From Chrysopilus asiliformis (lineage: Eukaryota; Arthropoda; Insecta; Diptera; Rhagionidae), in assembly GCA_964034945.1 (NCBI GenBank), contig OZ035961.1, positions 4,756,001-4,820,000 of the forward strand: 64,000 bases of DNA, written 5' to 3'. The translations under genes and the position numbers were made by a program. Below the pieces are notes generated by a model. That model saw nothing but the letters and a program-made list of their open reading frames with translations, was not told where the DNA came from and did not search any database. Below, piece after piece: positions 34,425-46,030 of this stretch (its first letter is position 1; the number at the start of each line of letters is the position of its first letter).

Positions 34425-36852
34425 AGGACGAAGTAGTGAAAATATTGTATTGTCATCGGACTTATATAAGTGTGCAAAATTTCAAGTCAATCGGACAAGT
34501 GGAAGTGGGTCAAAATTGGGTTGCAAGATTTGATCTGACAAACAGACAAACAAACAAGATAGCGAGCTAAATAAAAGCTTTTAAAAAGCGAAATCAACCT
34601 TTCGTTTAAAATGTACTTAAAAAAAGAAAGAAAATACTTTTCCTATGTATGCGATGCCTCCTCAGTAAAAGGTAAGAACAGCGTTCGACGAGGGCGAGCG
34701 GAAAGGAATGATTTTTTGTGCACGACAATATTTTTCCCCAAATTCCCCAACATTTGTAAAGTTTTTGAACCCATAAACAGCACCCAAAAACATTGATTGG
34801 TTATTTGGTCTTTCAAGTAACATCACACCCATAATTTGGGTCGAATTTTTTAACTTCACTCAACTATTTTGGGTTTAAAACGATTTTTTAAACTATTTAG
34901 TTAAAAAATTTTCAACCAACAGATTTGAAAAGACGAATTTTCGGTGGTTTTTAACATTTATGTTCAGTTTTTCAGCTTTTTAGAGTTTAAGGGCCGTTTG
35001 CGTCAACTAGTCTTATGAAGTTAAGTTGTCGTTAGCCTACTGAAACAAATGTGACATTATCTTTCTTGCCAGAAACCTTACAAATGTTGCAATTTCCCCT
35101 CCAACAGAATCTCCTTCTTTTGGTTTGAAAATTCAACTTTTTTGGTTATAAATTGAACCAGAAATATGAAAATTTAAAGTATTTGATTGAAAAAGGCTTT
35201 GTGATTTTGTTATTTATACATTTTAAACATTTTAGTTGAAGAATTTAACTCTATTTAGTTAGAATAAATATGTAAACTTAAAAAGTTTGAAAATTGGATT
35301 AAAATTTTCCACCGTGTAAGCTATTGACGCCAATTGGCAAGTCTCTTTTAAACGTGAACACCCTTTACAAAGAAAATAACTTCTAAAGGTGAATGTTTAA
35401 CTCCTTTTTGCAGTTAATTCAAAATGGAGCCCCAAAACGATGTAAAAGTGAATTTTAAACTCCTCAGAACAGGAATTTCAAAAAACTATGCGCTACATGT
35501 TGAGTTTTTCCTGAACTACATTGCGACATGTCTACTCTCAGCTATATTTTGAGGCGGTGTTAATTTGTCCTCGAATTTTTTCGAGAGTGTAGTCACGGTT
35601 TTGCGGTCAAACGCTTTCACATCTCAAAAATTCTTCTATTAGGGTGTCAAAACTTTCGTAGGCCGCAAACAACTAACAGAACAAAATCACATAACATCCA
35701 AAACTGACATAAAATATAAAAAACTCAAATAGAGGTACAGTTATATAGATTTTTCTGAAAGCTAATGGATGCCAAGCAATGTCTCTAATTAAAAAAATAA
35801 ACTTTAATTTCAAATTTGTGTTCGAGAGTTTCCCTTTAATAATAATTACGATAAACAAATTTGATAGAAACTTCAAATATACGCCCATTAGTTTTGTTTG
35901 TTACTCAAATTCTTCATCATCAAATATAATAGTCGTCATTTCGATCCAATGCTATAACACTGTAACCGAATAAAAATTCAAACAACAACATATAGCATTA
36001 CATTTTATTTATTTATTTATTTATTTTATTACATTTTGTGGCCTAAGTTTAGAAAAACTTTTCAAGTCTTCCACAGTTACACAATCAGCAGCCGTCAGAA
36101 GAAGTTTGATTGTCTTCTTGTTGTCGTTCCCATCGTGTTAAATTGATTATGTATCTTAAAGTCAAAAAGAAGAATTCTTCCCAAGATCCAAAATTACAAC
36201 AATGTTGATAGAAATGAAAATGTAGAGTAGAATCCGTCGTGAATCCTTCGAATACGATTTCTATGCTGAAATATGTTTTGTCAATATGTAATAACAACCT
36301 CGGCAACGACAAAATTATTGTATTATCCAGCATTAGATCTGTTTCTATATTATATCTGATAGTAAATCCATCCAAAGGCAGAAAGATTTCAATATCTAAA
36401 GTTATTCAATTTTCAAATGAAATTCTCAGTTTCACAAAGGGTTTCCTTCTGTACGTACACAGGCAAATTCAAGATGATTTATTCAAATATTTACATAAGA
36501 AGTTTGAAATTTCAACTGGTTATTTGCTAAATTTTGGATAATATCGAATAATATTTTGAAAACCATCATCGAAATTTATTTGTATTTGAATTGTGTCATT
36601 AGTTTTTACTTTTGTTATACAAAGTACGTTTAATAATAAAGTATTGTGATCATGAAGAATTTCCACCTCCTAATTTTGCCTACAAAACAGTTGCCGAGCA
36701 GACATAGATTTTACTACTAAATAGCTAAATTTATTATAAAAGTATCTGATTTAGACTATTTTGGTAATTGAAGTTATAAGTAATGGTCGCTAATCAGCAT
36801 TATAAATTAGTCAGATTTAATATTTTTTCTGTGTTTATACCCGCGTCATTTC
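34425..36852. other. Repeat-derived and non-coding, no gene seen
   Basis: At 34425-34600 the array passes into TATAAGGACGAAGTAGTG, AATTTCAAGTCAATCGGACA, then ACAGACAAACAAACAAG and AAAGCTTTTAAAAAGCG, the last also found at the palindrome centre. An ATTT run lies at 36004-36030. A dispersed-repeat piece (AATTTCCACCTCCTAATTTT) is at about 36640-36690. Frames at 36085-36541 have no domain. Confidence 0.4.
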
Positions 36853-37016
36853 AAAAACATAACAAAAGCTATAATTGCCAATCTGGCAATTATTGAAACG
36901 GACAGACGGACGGACATGCAAAAATTAATTATTTTTATCTTTCTAAACACACTGGTGTAATTCATTTTTGTGTTTGATGACGGGATCTTGGCGTTACAAA
37001 CGGTAAGGCAAAGTTT
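36853..37016 (-). mobile_element. Helentron-like repeat, copy D (internally deleted)
   Basis: Keeps the hairpin end (AACATAACAAAAGCTATAATT) and the GGACAGACGGACGG to GGTAAGGCAAAGTTT end, but about 400 bp between them are missing. Its outer end is lost where the next MITE begins. Confidence 0.65.
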
Positions 37017-37030
37017 ATATGAGGCGTTAA

Positions 37031-37257
37031 AAGCTAGAGTGGACCAACCCACATGTCGAAATCGTGATTTTTTTTGTGTTTGAATCACTAGTGCGAGTGA
37101 GTTTTTAGATAAAAATGTTTAGATGCACAAAAGAACATTTCAACATTGAGTAATAAAGTCCACAGAAATTTTTTTTTCCAAAAATTTACAGTCAATAATA
37201 GTACAAAAGTGGAAAAGCTTCAAAAGCTCGATTATGTGGCTTGGTCCACTCTAGCTT
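37031..37257. mobile_element. TTAA-bounded MITE, family 6, nested
   Basis: 227 bp, with TTAA at 37027-37030 and 37258-37261, and inverted ends AAGCTAGAGTGGACCAACCC / AAGCTAGAGTGGACCAAGCC. It inserted into a TTAA in the left arm of the larger MITE. Confidence 0.8.
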
Positions 37258-37853
37258 TTAAAGGCCGCCCTCCATTACCATGACTTTGGCAACTGCAAAA
37301 AAATAGAGACACTTTTATGTGAAGATACGTTGACGAGAAAGGGAGATAAGAATCAACTGCAAAAATTTGTCGGCAACTGCAAGAATAATTTCCCCTGTTT
37401 TTTATGGCGATTTTATGGCGATTTCTACTACAATCGCACATTGTCCCTGTAAGTGAATAGTAAGCACGGACACATTCAAACTGTTATTATAGTGTGATTT
37501 CATTTTTCTCCTTCGCATGCATAGTCAAAAGCTTTGTTACCATGCCAATTTGAACATTATATTCATAGCATAAGGTTTGATATGATTGCTATAAAATTGT
37601 AAAACTGGAAGGGTTATGGTAGCCAGCTACAATGATAGCGGCAGCGGCACCATGATAGCGGCATGCCTCTGTCAAAATTGAAACATCAAAACTTATTTAA
37701 TTCGTCCGCTACTTCGCCCCATTTATTTTCCTTGATTTTATATCCTTATATTGAGGATGGGCCAAATCGTACAGCACTGAATTTCCTTTTACGAACTCGA
37801 TTAATTTCTCCTCCGTTGTCGGCATCTTGTGAAATCAAAACGTCAAAAATCTG

Positions 37854-37937
37854 CATAGAATGTGGCGCCGAATGTGGTGGTTGTCACTAAACAACGAAGA
37901 AAAATCGTCATAGAATGTGGCGCCGAATGTGGTGGTT
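37854..37937 (+). repeat. Tandem duplication with 55-bp period
   Basis: CATAGAATGTGGCGCCGAAT followed by GTGGTGGTT occurs at 37854 and again at 37909. Confidence 0.75.
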
Positions 37938-38624
37938 TTCAGAAAACATTTTGGGCGGCGGCGGCAAGTTTGACTTTGATTCAAACTCGGCGGCGACGGA
38001 AAAAGTGCGCTGCCGTTGCCGCTATATTGTAGCAGCTCTCGTTGCGCTACGTAAGTGCAAAAAAAATGCCGCCCGCCGCTGCCGCTTGCCGCCCCAATTG
38101 TGGTTGAACCATTAGCGTTTAACTTGTATTCAGTCATTCCTTTTTAGATCTACATAAGTCTATCTTGCTCTAGTTTTCTGCATTTTTTTGGAGTTACAGA
38201 AGTCATGGTAATGGAGGGCGACCTTAACGCCTCATATATTATCTCCAAAACTAACGATTTTTCCTTGGTTCAATGTATAAGATGAAATAATGCGAACCGT
38301 ATTTCCCATAATTTTGGCCTTTATTCTATATCTTTTTTCCGTTAGCGAGATATTTTCATTGAAAAATGAAATTTACCGCAAATCAATATATTTTGCCATT
38401 ATCGAGGTATTTCTGGTTTTGTAGAAAACAATTTTATGTTTCTGTGTGCATGTCGCAGAGACATTGATTTTGTATAAAAAAATCGTGTGTTGGTTACATC
38501 TATTTTTTTTTAAAAGCGTTTGTGGGCTGTCCTTAAAATATGTGACGCTAATTTTACACTTTTCGGACCTGACTTTCCTCCGCCACACTACCGCAAATCG
38601 TTGTCCTCTTCAAAGTGTAACGTA

Positions 38625-38922
38625 CACTCAGAAAAATGTCCAGGTCAACTTTTTGTCAGGTTAACTCTGACCGCTAGCTGGCTTACAGAGGTTTCCATTA
38701 CATGACATTACATCCTCAAAATGCCTATCTAAGGTCAACTCGTGCAGCTCCCAATGCTGGTGGCTTAATTTCAAAATTTCTCCTGCTGGTGGCTTAATTT
38801 CAAAATTTCTCCGACCACAGGTCAACACAGTTTTACTTTCCCTCATGCAGGCGAACGCGCGCCTGCCCGAGGCCAATTACGCCGTATGTAGATCGTCGAG
38901 TTAACCTCCATTTTTCTGAGTG
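38625..38922. mobile_element. MITE with CACTCAGAAAAATG ends
   Basis: 298 bp, flanked by TA on each side, with inverted ends CACTCAGAAAAATG. Near the ends, AGGTCAAC / GTTAACCT words pair. The interior has two copies of GTGGCTTAATTTCAAAATTT in tandem at about 38760-38815. Confidence 0.7.
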
Positions 38923-39211
38923 TATTTTATGGACAGCCCCCTTCAACAAAAAAGTTTTTATTATTTTTTTTTGTTGATTTCCCTCAAATATTTTTAACAA
39001 AAGAAGTTTTTCAGAACACATTGACGTCAATTTATGTTTATTCAAATGTTGTATAATTTTATGGAGCATATTTGTGCTTATTATACAAAAACATTTAATT
39101 ACCTCGAGCTAACTTTGCAAGTCTCATGAAAACAGAATTGGAATTTTCATAATTCTCATTTGCGAAATAAATATTTTTTTACACCAATTATGTTTTTTTT
39201 TTGTCTTTCAG

Positions 39212-39314
39212 ATGCCACCGCCAATAGTCACAACATGACAATGAAAATGAATCAAATGAAGTTTTTCGAATTACTCTTCAATGAGTATCGCTCGTTAACT
39301 TAGAGCTATGAGGG
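39212..39314 (+). other. Candidate exon, possibly 5' UTR
   Basis: 103 bp between a strong acceptor (TTTTTTTTGTCTTTCAG) and a consensus donor (GGG|GTAAGTG). It holds an ATG-rich frame (MTMKMNQMKFFELLFNEY) that ends at TAG inside the exon, so it would be a non-coding leader or a small upstream frame. It could belong to Mgat2, about 8 kb downstream, but nothing in the sequence proves the link. Confidence 0.35.
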
Positions 39315-39607
39315 GTAAGTGAAGAGCCGTAGATGAGGTGCAGAAAATGTGTATAGAATTTTAATTTTACGTAGGCAATGATAATTCAATTAAAACCAAA
39401 AACAAAACGAAATGCTCACATGATTATGTGCTACTAACCTTGGAATTTTCGGTTGTATTTGTTTATTATTTCAATATTATTCTTGGAAATTGACTTTTTG
39501 TTGAATTAAAAAAGTCCAAATAAAACAATTATATTGAAACTCTTAATCGTCAATTTCTCAAGTTGCGAGTAGACTATTTTCAAGTTTTTTTTTTGTACAC
39601 AAAGATA

Positions 39608-39775
39608 CACGGAGAGAAATCCAAATAGGAATGTACGAGAGAGTGGACTCTTCTGCAATGATTCCCTAAAAATAGGGAATTATTCCTATAATTTTGGGAA
39701 AATTTCGTAGTTTTTGGCATTGATTCCCGTTTGTTTGGGTTGGGAGTCATTACCAAAAAATTTTTTCTCTCCGCG
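39608..39775. mobile_element. MITE with CACGGAGAGAAA ends
   Basis: 168 bp, TA on both sides, inverted ends CACGGAGAGAAA / CGCGGAGAGAAA. The inner AATAGGGAATTATTCCTAT part is palindromic. Confidence 0.7.
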
Positions 39776-40904
39776 TAGTTTTGTGTGATATTTAAACAAA
39801 AATTCTGTATGGTAATGTGTTGCGGACTAAAGAAGTATGCGCCACAGGCGAAAATTTTTGAAAAGAATGCACTGCAGGCATAACTTTTAACCTATTGCTA
39901 AGAGTTTTTTCACCTAAAAGTTATCTGCTTTTGTGATTTACGACCACAAAACATTGTTTTGTCGTCGACAAATTTCCCGATACCCACTTCGAACTAACGG
40001 TCCCCAAATTAAATATGCCACCCTTAAATTTGTATCCCCTCTTCCCTGCCTTTTCTCTGAGACTTGAACCCCCGTTTAGGCAAGTTGAAAAAGCATAACA
40101 TTAGTTTTGTACAAGTGTTTTTTTTAAAATTTTTGTTTACTACCATTTAGGAAAATTAAGCCTAAAAAGAACTTTTGATATTTTCTCCTAAAATGTGGTT
40201 TCCTAGTTGGATTACAGAATAAAAAAACAAGAAATTATTCTGTGATTTTCATTTAAATACCACAAGAATTCAAAAAAAAAACAACAACATAGAAACACTT
40301 AAACTAATAATGCTGGTAGAAGGGTTTCCATTGCACGTATTTTCATATTTTGCATTTACTATCATCCATTCGCAGGACATCGTATTCAGTTTACATCCAC
40401 TGAATGTCTCATTTCAATTATCATCTCTGTTCTGTGACCTAATTTTACACAGAGGATGGAGGCATCATTTTTTTATGTTCATGTTGATATTTTGTGCTCC
40501 GGTATTTTCTGTCCTCTTATTCTAAAGTCAACCATCACTCCATACAGCACCTTTGAGTGGCTTGAAACCATTTTATAATATCGTTAAGTATTAGAACTCA
40601 AATCAAATAAAGAGTCTTACAAAGACCGAAAAGGACGTTTGGATGGTAAAATGAGGCAAATGAGAAGAGTTTTTGTGATATCTGGCTACTTCGATATTTA
40701 TGTTTAATTTCATAGTCTAATAGTAAATGCAATTAAATTAACTTTGATATGCTTATAACTAAAACCACTCCCCAAATTAGTTTCTAGTTGACTGCCAAGA
40801 GATATAAATTCGTTAGTTGTGGCACTCTACAAATATAATTCAATTCATAAACTTTTGAGGAAATTCAATTGCTTTTCATCAATCCTATTTTATTTTTTTT
40901 GCAG

Positions 40905-40929
40905 AAGTTTAAATCGGATGCTTTTAGAA
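40905..40929 (+). other. Candidate micro-exon
   Basis: 25 bp between the acceptor TTTTTTTTGCAG and the donor GTAAGTTT, both near consensus. It could splice after the 39212 exon. The signals could be chance. Confidence 0.25.
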
Positions 40930-40996
40930 GTAAGTTTATTGTTTTTTGTCGCATTTCATTAAAAATCGACAAAAAAGTCTTGTATGTGGATAAATA

Positions 40997-42297
40997 CAGG
41001 GTGCGCCATCTATTCCTCCGGTATGTAAACATTCAATAACTTCGCCATTTGTCAACCGATTTGCTTTCCTAGACACGTTTTGGAAACGTCAAACCAGTAC
41101 AATTTTAACCATGAACCGCTTCACACCGAAAGAACGCGCCGAAATAGTGACGATGTACATTGAAAATAGTCGTTCAATTGTGCTAACTCAACGTGCATAT
41201 CGTGCAAAATATCGTGGCAAAAAAGCGCCTACCGACAAAACAATTCGGGCGCTGGGTAAAAATTTCTTTGAGCACGGAACAGTAGGCAATCTAACCTATA
41301 ATCATCCACGCCCAAGACGTTCCAATGAAATTATTGAAGCCGTGAGAGAGAGTGTTGCCGAGGACCCAAATGTCTCGTATCGCCACCGAACTCAGCGGTT
41401 GAAAATGAGTGGAACCACGTTGCGGCGCATTTTAAAGGACGATCTCCATTTGTTTCCTTACAAAATACAACTAACTCAAAGAATATTGGCAACAGACAAG
41501 TCGCGTCGTATAGAATACGGCAAATTAGTCGGCCGAATGTTGGAAACCATGCCGGACTTTTGGATGCAAGTTTTAATGACCGACGAGGCACATTTCACTC
41601 TCTCTGGCGGTGTTTATAAACAAAATTGCCGCATTTGGGCGACAGAAAATCCTCACGAGATTCATGAAATACCATTGCATGATCGAAAAGTGACTGTTTG
41701 GGCCGGCGTGTGCGCAAAAACCATCATTGGGCCATTTTTCTTCAATGAAGGTGAAACAGTTAATGGTAATCGATATCGGTGGATGTTGGCACATTTTGTG
41801 TGTCCGAAAATGCGTGAAAAAAGTCTGACTGACTTCTGGTTTCAGCAAGACGGGGCGCCATGCCACACAGCGGACCAAACAATACGGTTTTTGCAACAAA
41901 AATTCCCTAGACGTGTGATATCGAAAAGAGGCGATATTGACTGGCCACCAAGATCCCCTGATTTAACCCCCCCAGACTTCTTTTTGTGGGGTTATTTGAA
42001 GAGTAAAGTTTACGCCAGCAACCCGAAGACCATTGACGGGCTCAAGACCAATATTCGTGCCGAAATAGCTGCCATACCGACGGAGATGCTCGAAGAAGTG
42101 ATGGAAAATGCCCGAAAAAGAGCACAGTTTGCGGTGGCCAATAAAGGTGGTCATTTGATCGATGTTGTTTTCAAAAAGTAGTCCACATAAATTGTAAAGG
42201 ATTGAACTAAATAAAAAAACACCATTTTTTGCAATCTATTGTTTCTTTCAAAAGTTATTCAACATTCTCATACCGGAGGAATAGATGGCGCACCCTG
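40997..42297 (+). mobile_element. Mariner-type transposon, apparently intact
   Basis: 1301 bp with TA duplications at 40995-40996 and 42298-42299. The inverted ends agree for at least 29 bp (start CAGGGTGCGCCATCTATTCC), then imperfectly. It holds one full-length transposase frame. Nothing in it looks degraded, suggesting a recent insertion. Confidence 0.9.
41111..42181 (+). CDS. Mariner-family transposase
   Basis: 356 residues, uninterrupted. The N-terminal part (about 1-110) holds helix-turn-helix DNA-binding segments (MNRFTPKERAEIVTMYIENS; TLRRILKDDLHLFPYKIQLT). The DDE/D domain has three catalytic acids: D in VLMTDEAHF, D in WFQQDGAPCH, and D in SPDLTPPDFFLWG. I count 41 residues between the second and third, so DD41D, matching the rosa/visitor type as described in the literature rather than DD34D. 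It cuts and rejoins element ends at TA sites in the nucleus. The start is the first ATG after the left end. An AATAAA lies about 25 nt after the stop. Confidence 0.9.
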   Translation: MNRFTPKERAEIVTMYIENSRSIVLTQRAYRAKYRGKKAPTDKTIRALGKNFFEHGTVGNLTYNHPRPRRSNEIIEAVRESVAEDPNVSYRHRTQRLKMSGTTLRRILKDDLHLFPYKIQLTQRILATDKSRRIEYGKLVGRMLETMPDFWMQVLMTDEAHFTLSGGVYKQNCRIWATENPHEIHEIPLHDRKVTVWAGVCAKTIIGPFFFNEGETVNGNRYRWMLAHFVCPKMREKSLTDFWFQQDGAPCHTADQTIRFLQQKFPRRVISKRGDIDWPPRSPDLTPPDFFLWGYLKSKVYASNPKTIDGLKTNIRAEIAAIPTEMLEEVMENARKRAQFAVANKGGHLIDVVFKK

Positions 42298-42821
42298 TAT
42301 TTTTTTTAATAAAAGTTCGTACATGAAAAATTCATTTAAAAAATCTCCAGAATACTGATTAACACATGCTCTGCCCCGCTTGTCAGAAAAATTACCAATT
42401 TTTAGTTTCCACGATGAACTTTTGCGAGAACGGTTAGAATAAACCCCGAAATAACCGAGATTTTCGAAAAAAAAATCTTAAGGAACTTTTTTTTGAAAAT
42501 CTACAGCTTTCTTCTTCAATTTCCATTTTAAGGGCGATAAAACATTTTATGCTTGTTTAACACATATGCTTGTTTGACACAGTGAAAAATTCTCTAAGTT
42601 TTATGAGGGGCCCGGGCTTCGCGTTTGCTGGGTAATTTTTAATAGCATTCTACATACATACATTCTGCATGTATTGGCATTTCCTTTAAAAATTTTGCAA
42701 AATTTGTTTGGCAGTCAACGTGTTAAAGAAAACAAATGCAAAATACGCCTGTCTTATAAAAAATATGATATTTTTCTCGTTTTGAAAACAAAACTATCGG
42801 TTTAAACATTGTTTTTAAATT

Positions 42822-43212
42822 TAAACATAACAAAAGCTATAATTGCCAATCTGGCAATCATTGGAGACCCGTATGGTGATATTCGTATCAAAATTCGAAC
42901 AGTTATACCAAAATTCCACTTTGAAGTCAAACTTTCCAATAAGATTTTTTAAAATTTATTCCAATCGGATTTTGATGTATGGGGGTTTTATGTAGAATCA
43001 TATCCTGAATAACTTTTGTTCTTGGACTTTTTTGATAAGATGCACCGTTTTTGAGATATTCGAAAAAAACGTTTTCGTTCGTATGGGGGGTACCCCCCCT
43101 AATGGTCCATTTTTGCCCATTAACGAACTTAGCCTCGCATTTTACGAAAAACGAATCTGCGCAAAATTTCAAGTCTCTAGCTCAATCCATGTGCCCGCAA
43201 TCCGCGCCACAG

Positions 43213-43243
<31 letters not shown>

Positions 43244-43425
43244 GACGAACGGACGGACAGACGGACGGACGGACAGACAGACGGACGGACATGCAGAAAT
43301 TAAATATTTTTCTCATTCTAAACACACTGGTGTAATTCATTTTTGTGTGTGGTGACGGGATCTTGGCGTTACAAACGGTAAGGCAAAGTTAATATACCCT
43401 TTGGTTTCACCATACGGGTATAAAA
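42822..43425 (-). mobile_element. DINE-1-like Helentron-associated repeat, copy E
   Basis: A full-length copy with hairpin, CACCGTTTTTGAGATATTC block, long GACA/GACG microsatellite at about 43210-43290 and TATACCC end on the minus strand. Confidence 0.75.
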
Positions 43426-44997
43426 AATGATTTCATAAGATCGAAAGAAAATCTGGCATATAAGGAAGTTTTCAAATATCAGAAAAAGTTGTTTTTACCC
43501 ACAAAATTGTTTTCTGTTCAAAATATTCTGCAATTCATTTTGATTGTGCTGTCAGCAGTGTTTCATCCTTGAGGGGGGAAAAAAGACTAAGCTGGTGTAA
43601 ATAATATCGAAATGTTGTACAAATTTTTGATTAATTTTCTACTTTGTTGTTGCCCACTTGCTTTATGATCATATGACATGCACGAAAACTTGTTAACAAT
43701 GAATAATTTTACTTTAATCAGTTTCTAATTACATGCAATAAAAGTCAATTTAACAGATAAGTTTTATCTGAGACTGGCAAAACGCAACAAAACAGGCTAA
43801 ATTTACAGACAGACAATCAAGAACAGTCATAAAATTATATAAAAACAGATTTATAACCAGCCCATCGTAAATTTATAAAGTTATCTCCTTGAGCGAAAGC
43901 CGCTTCTTGTACAAGTATTTTATTTAAGTTTAGTTAATATTACGGGACTATTGTAAACAAATAATAAATTAGTATTCAAATTACAAGTTAGAGTGCCAAC
44001 AATGATTGTATGTTCGAAATTGATAACAACACCAGTCATTTTAACATGACTATTTGTTGATAAACTCTCTCGATATAGTAATAATTAATCGTGACATTAT
44101 CAAATATCACACAATTATTTATTTATTGGTTAAATTACCTATTTTACGATTATCGAAGTCTTTATGTGTTATGTTGTCATTGTTTAACATACAAATATTC
44201 AAAACTATTTGCATTATCACCTCGGCAATAGCTAAATTCTTCGATAGAACCATATAATAATTGCTGTACATTTTGTATGTAAATGATCCAATTTTGATTG
44301 CAATTAATCGAAATATATTTACATATACATTGTTTAGAAATTACGTATTTCATATATCAATTTTAATGTTTGTGTGCTAAACCGATTGAGGTGGTTGTGA
44401 AAAAAAAAGAAACATGAAAAAACAATTCAATAGAATTAACATTTAAGCCATTTGCTTACGCTACGATATTTTGATTAGCTATCAAAAAATTCATTACAAA
44501 AACGACTTTGTCTGCTAAATGAGCCGTTTTTTTTTTAAAAAATAATTAAAAACCAAACACGATTTTATCCCATATGCATTGCAAAACAAATTTTATATTG
44601 GACAAAAATTTCTGTAAATTTGTCATATCGCTTTGTATTTTTAATAAGCGATCTGTCTTTGATTTCACACATTTTCTTTGAAATTTTCCCAGAGAGATTC
44701 TAAAAAAATTTTAGACTGCCGTAATGTTTATCGCCTGAGGCCTCGGTTGCGTGCCGGTGCTCCCCGATTTTGCATTTCAATTCTTGTCAGAAAAAATATT
44801 CAGAACGATTATTATAATAACGCCATGTGTCTATCCAAAGGCGGAGCATCATATCGACAAATTGGTCATTTGCCCAGGGCCCCGTAAAAAGTTAATATTT
44901 GCACGAAATATCAAGATTTAAATTTGTAACCTAGATTAACCTAGGGCGCCATGCAATATGATTATTTGATCATATCATACTAATCATAATAATATAT
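43426..44997. other. Non-coding, no gene seen
   Basis: AT-rich. A 69-codon frame at 44678 has no recognisable domain. Confidence 0.4.
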
Positions 44998-45567
44998 AAA
45001 CATAACAAAAGCTATAATTGCCAATCTGGCAATTATTGAAAACCCGTATGGTGATATTCGTATCAAAATTCGAACAGTTGTACCAAAATTCCACTTTGAA
45101 GTCAAACTTTCCAATAAGATTTTTTAAAATTTATTCCAATCGGATTTTGATGTATGGGAGTTTTATGTAGAATCATATCCTAAATAACTTTTGTGCTTAG
45201 ACTTTTTTGATAAGACGCACCGTTTTCGAGATATTCACAAAAACCGTTTTCGTTCGTATGGGGGGTACCCCCCCTAATGGTCCATTTTTGCCCATTAACG
45301 AACTTAGCCTCGCATTTTATGAAAAACGGATCTGCGCAAAATTTCAAGTCTCTAGCTCAATCCGTGCGCCCGCAATCTGCGCCACAGACAGACAGACGGA
45401 CAGACAGACAGACGGACAGACAGACGGACGGACATGCAGAAATTAATTATTTTTATCATTCTAAACACACTGGTGTAATTCATTTTTGTGTGTGATGACG
45501 GGATCTTGGCGTTACAAACGGTAAGGCAAAGTTAATATACCCTTTGGTTTCACCATACGGGTATAAA
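44998..45567 (-). mobile_element. DINE-1-like Helentron-associated repeat, copy F
   Basis: Full-length copy ending at GGGTATAAAAA, which runs straight into a Helitron at 45568. Confidence 0.75.
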
Positions 45568-46030
45568 AATGAGTTGGTGTCTGTCTGTCTGTCTGTCTGT
45601 TCCTCTTTCACGCAAAAACGGCTGAACCGATTGATTTGAAATTTGGCATGAGTGTCTGTGGTAGTTCTGTTTCCAACATAGGCATACGGAAAAAAATTGC
45701 GAGGGCTGGGAGGAGTAAAGTGATTTCGAAACTTAGTTTTTGCGCTATGTTACTCTTTCGCGGGGAAACTACTGAACCGATTGGCCTGAAATTTGGCATA
45801 GATGTTCGTCGGGGATCCATCCCCAACATAGACCCATTAAAAAGTAGCCCGAGAGGTGGGGGGAGTAAGGGGAGAGGGTAAAGTAATCTCGAAACTTAGT
45901 TTTTGCGCTATGTTACTCTTTCGCGGGGAAACTACCGAGCCGATTGGCCTAAAGTTTAGCTCCAACATAGACCATCAAAAAATAAAAATTTGAAAAAACT
46001 TAACCCGGCAACGACGGGTATGCAAGCTAG
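45568..46030 (+). mobile_element. Non-autonomous Helitron, copy 2 (5' end fused to copy F)
   Basis: Starts near GAGTTGGTGTCTGTCTGTC and passes GCAAAAACGGCTGAACCGAT. It ends with a GC-rich hairpin (CCCGGCAACGACGGG), TATGCAAG and CTAG followed by T. The canonical 5' TC end seen in copy 1 (50574-51039) is missing, because the two repeats share ATAAAAAT at the junction. Internal segments with AACTACTGAACCGATTGGCC are repeated. Confidence 0.7.

Larger units (their letters stand above)
37021..38233. mobile_element. Large MITE with GAGGCGTTAA ends
   Basis: The outer inverted ends GAGGCGTTAA are followed by GGYCGCCCTCCATTACCATG on both sides; a nested MITE separates the two parts on the left. Flanks are TATAT-rich. 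The interior has GC-rich GCGGCGGC stretches and a 55-bp tandem duplication. No transposase. Confidence 0.65.

Noticed and set aside
33519..34425. Open frames with repeated TDSDSATPKTP
   Set aside because: Translation of the 122-bp tandem repeat; the unit length is not a multiple of three, so the frame shifts between units.
36085..36541. Overlapping 96- and 100-codon frames on opposite strands
   Set aside because: No recognisable domain, no splice context and only one could be real; kept as unannotated.
42358..42728. Possible TTAA MITE (TTAACACATGCTCTGCCC to GGCAGTCAACGTGTTAA)
   Set aside because: The two ends match poorly after the first few bases, so a transposon could not be supported.
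16869..45495. Open frames rich in RTDGQTDRRTD and similar (16869, 19838, 19870, 43032, 43051, 45207, 45277, 59816)
   Set aside because: They are translations of the GTCC/GTCT microsatellite and neighbouring blocks of the Helentron-like repeats, recur in several frames, and have no gene context.
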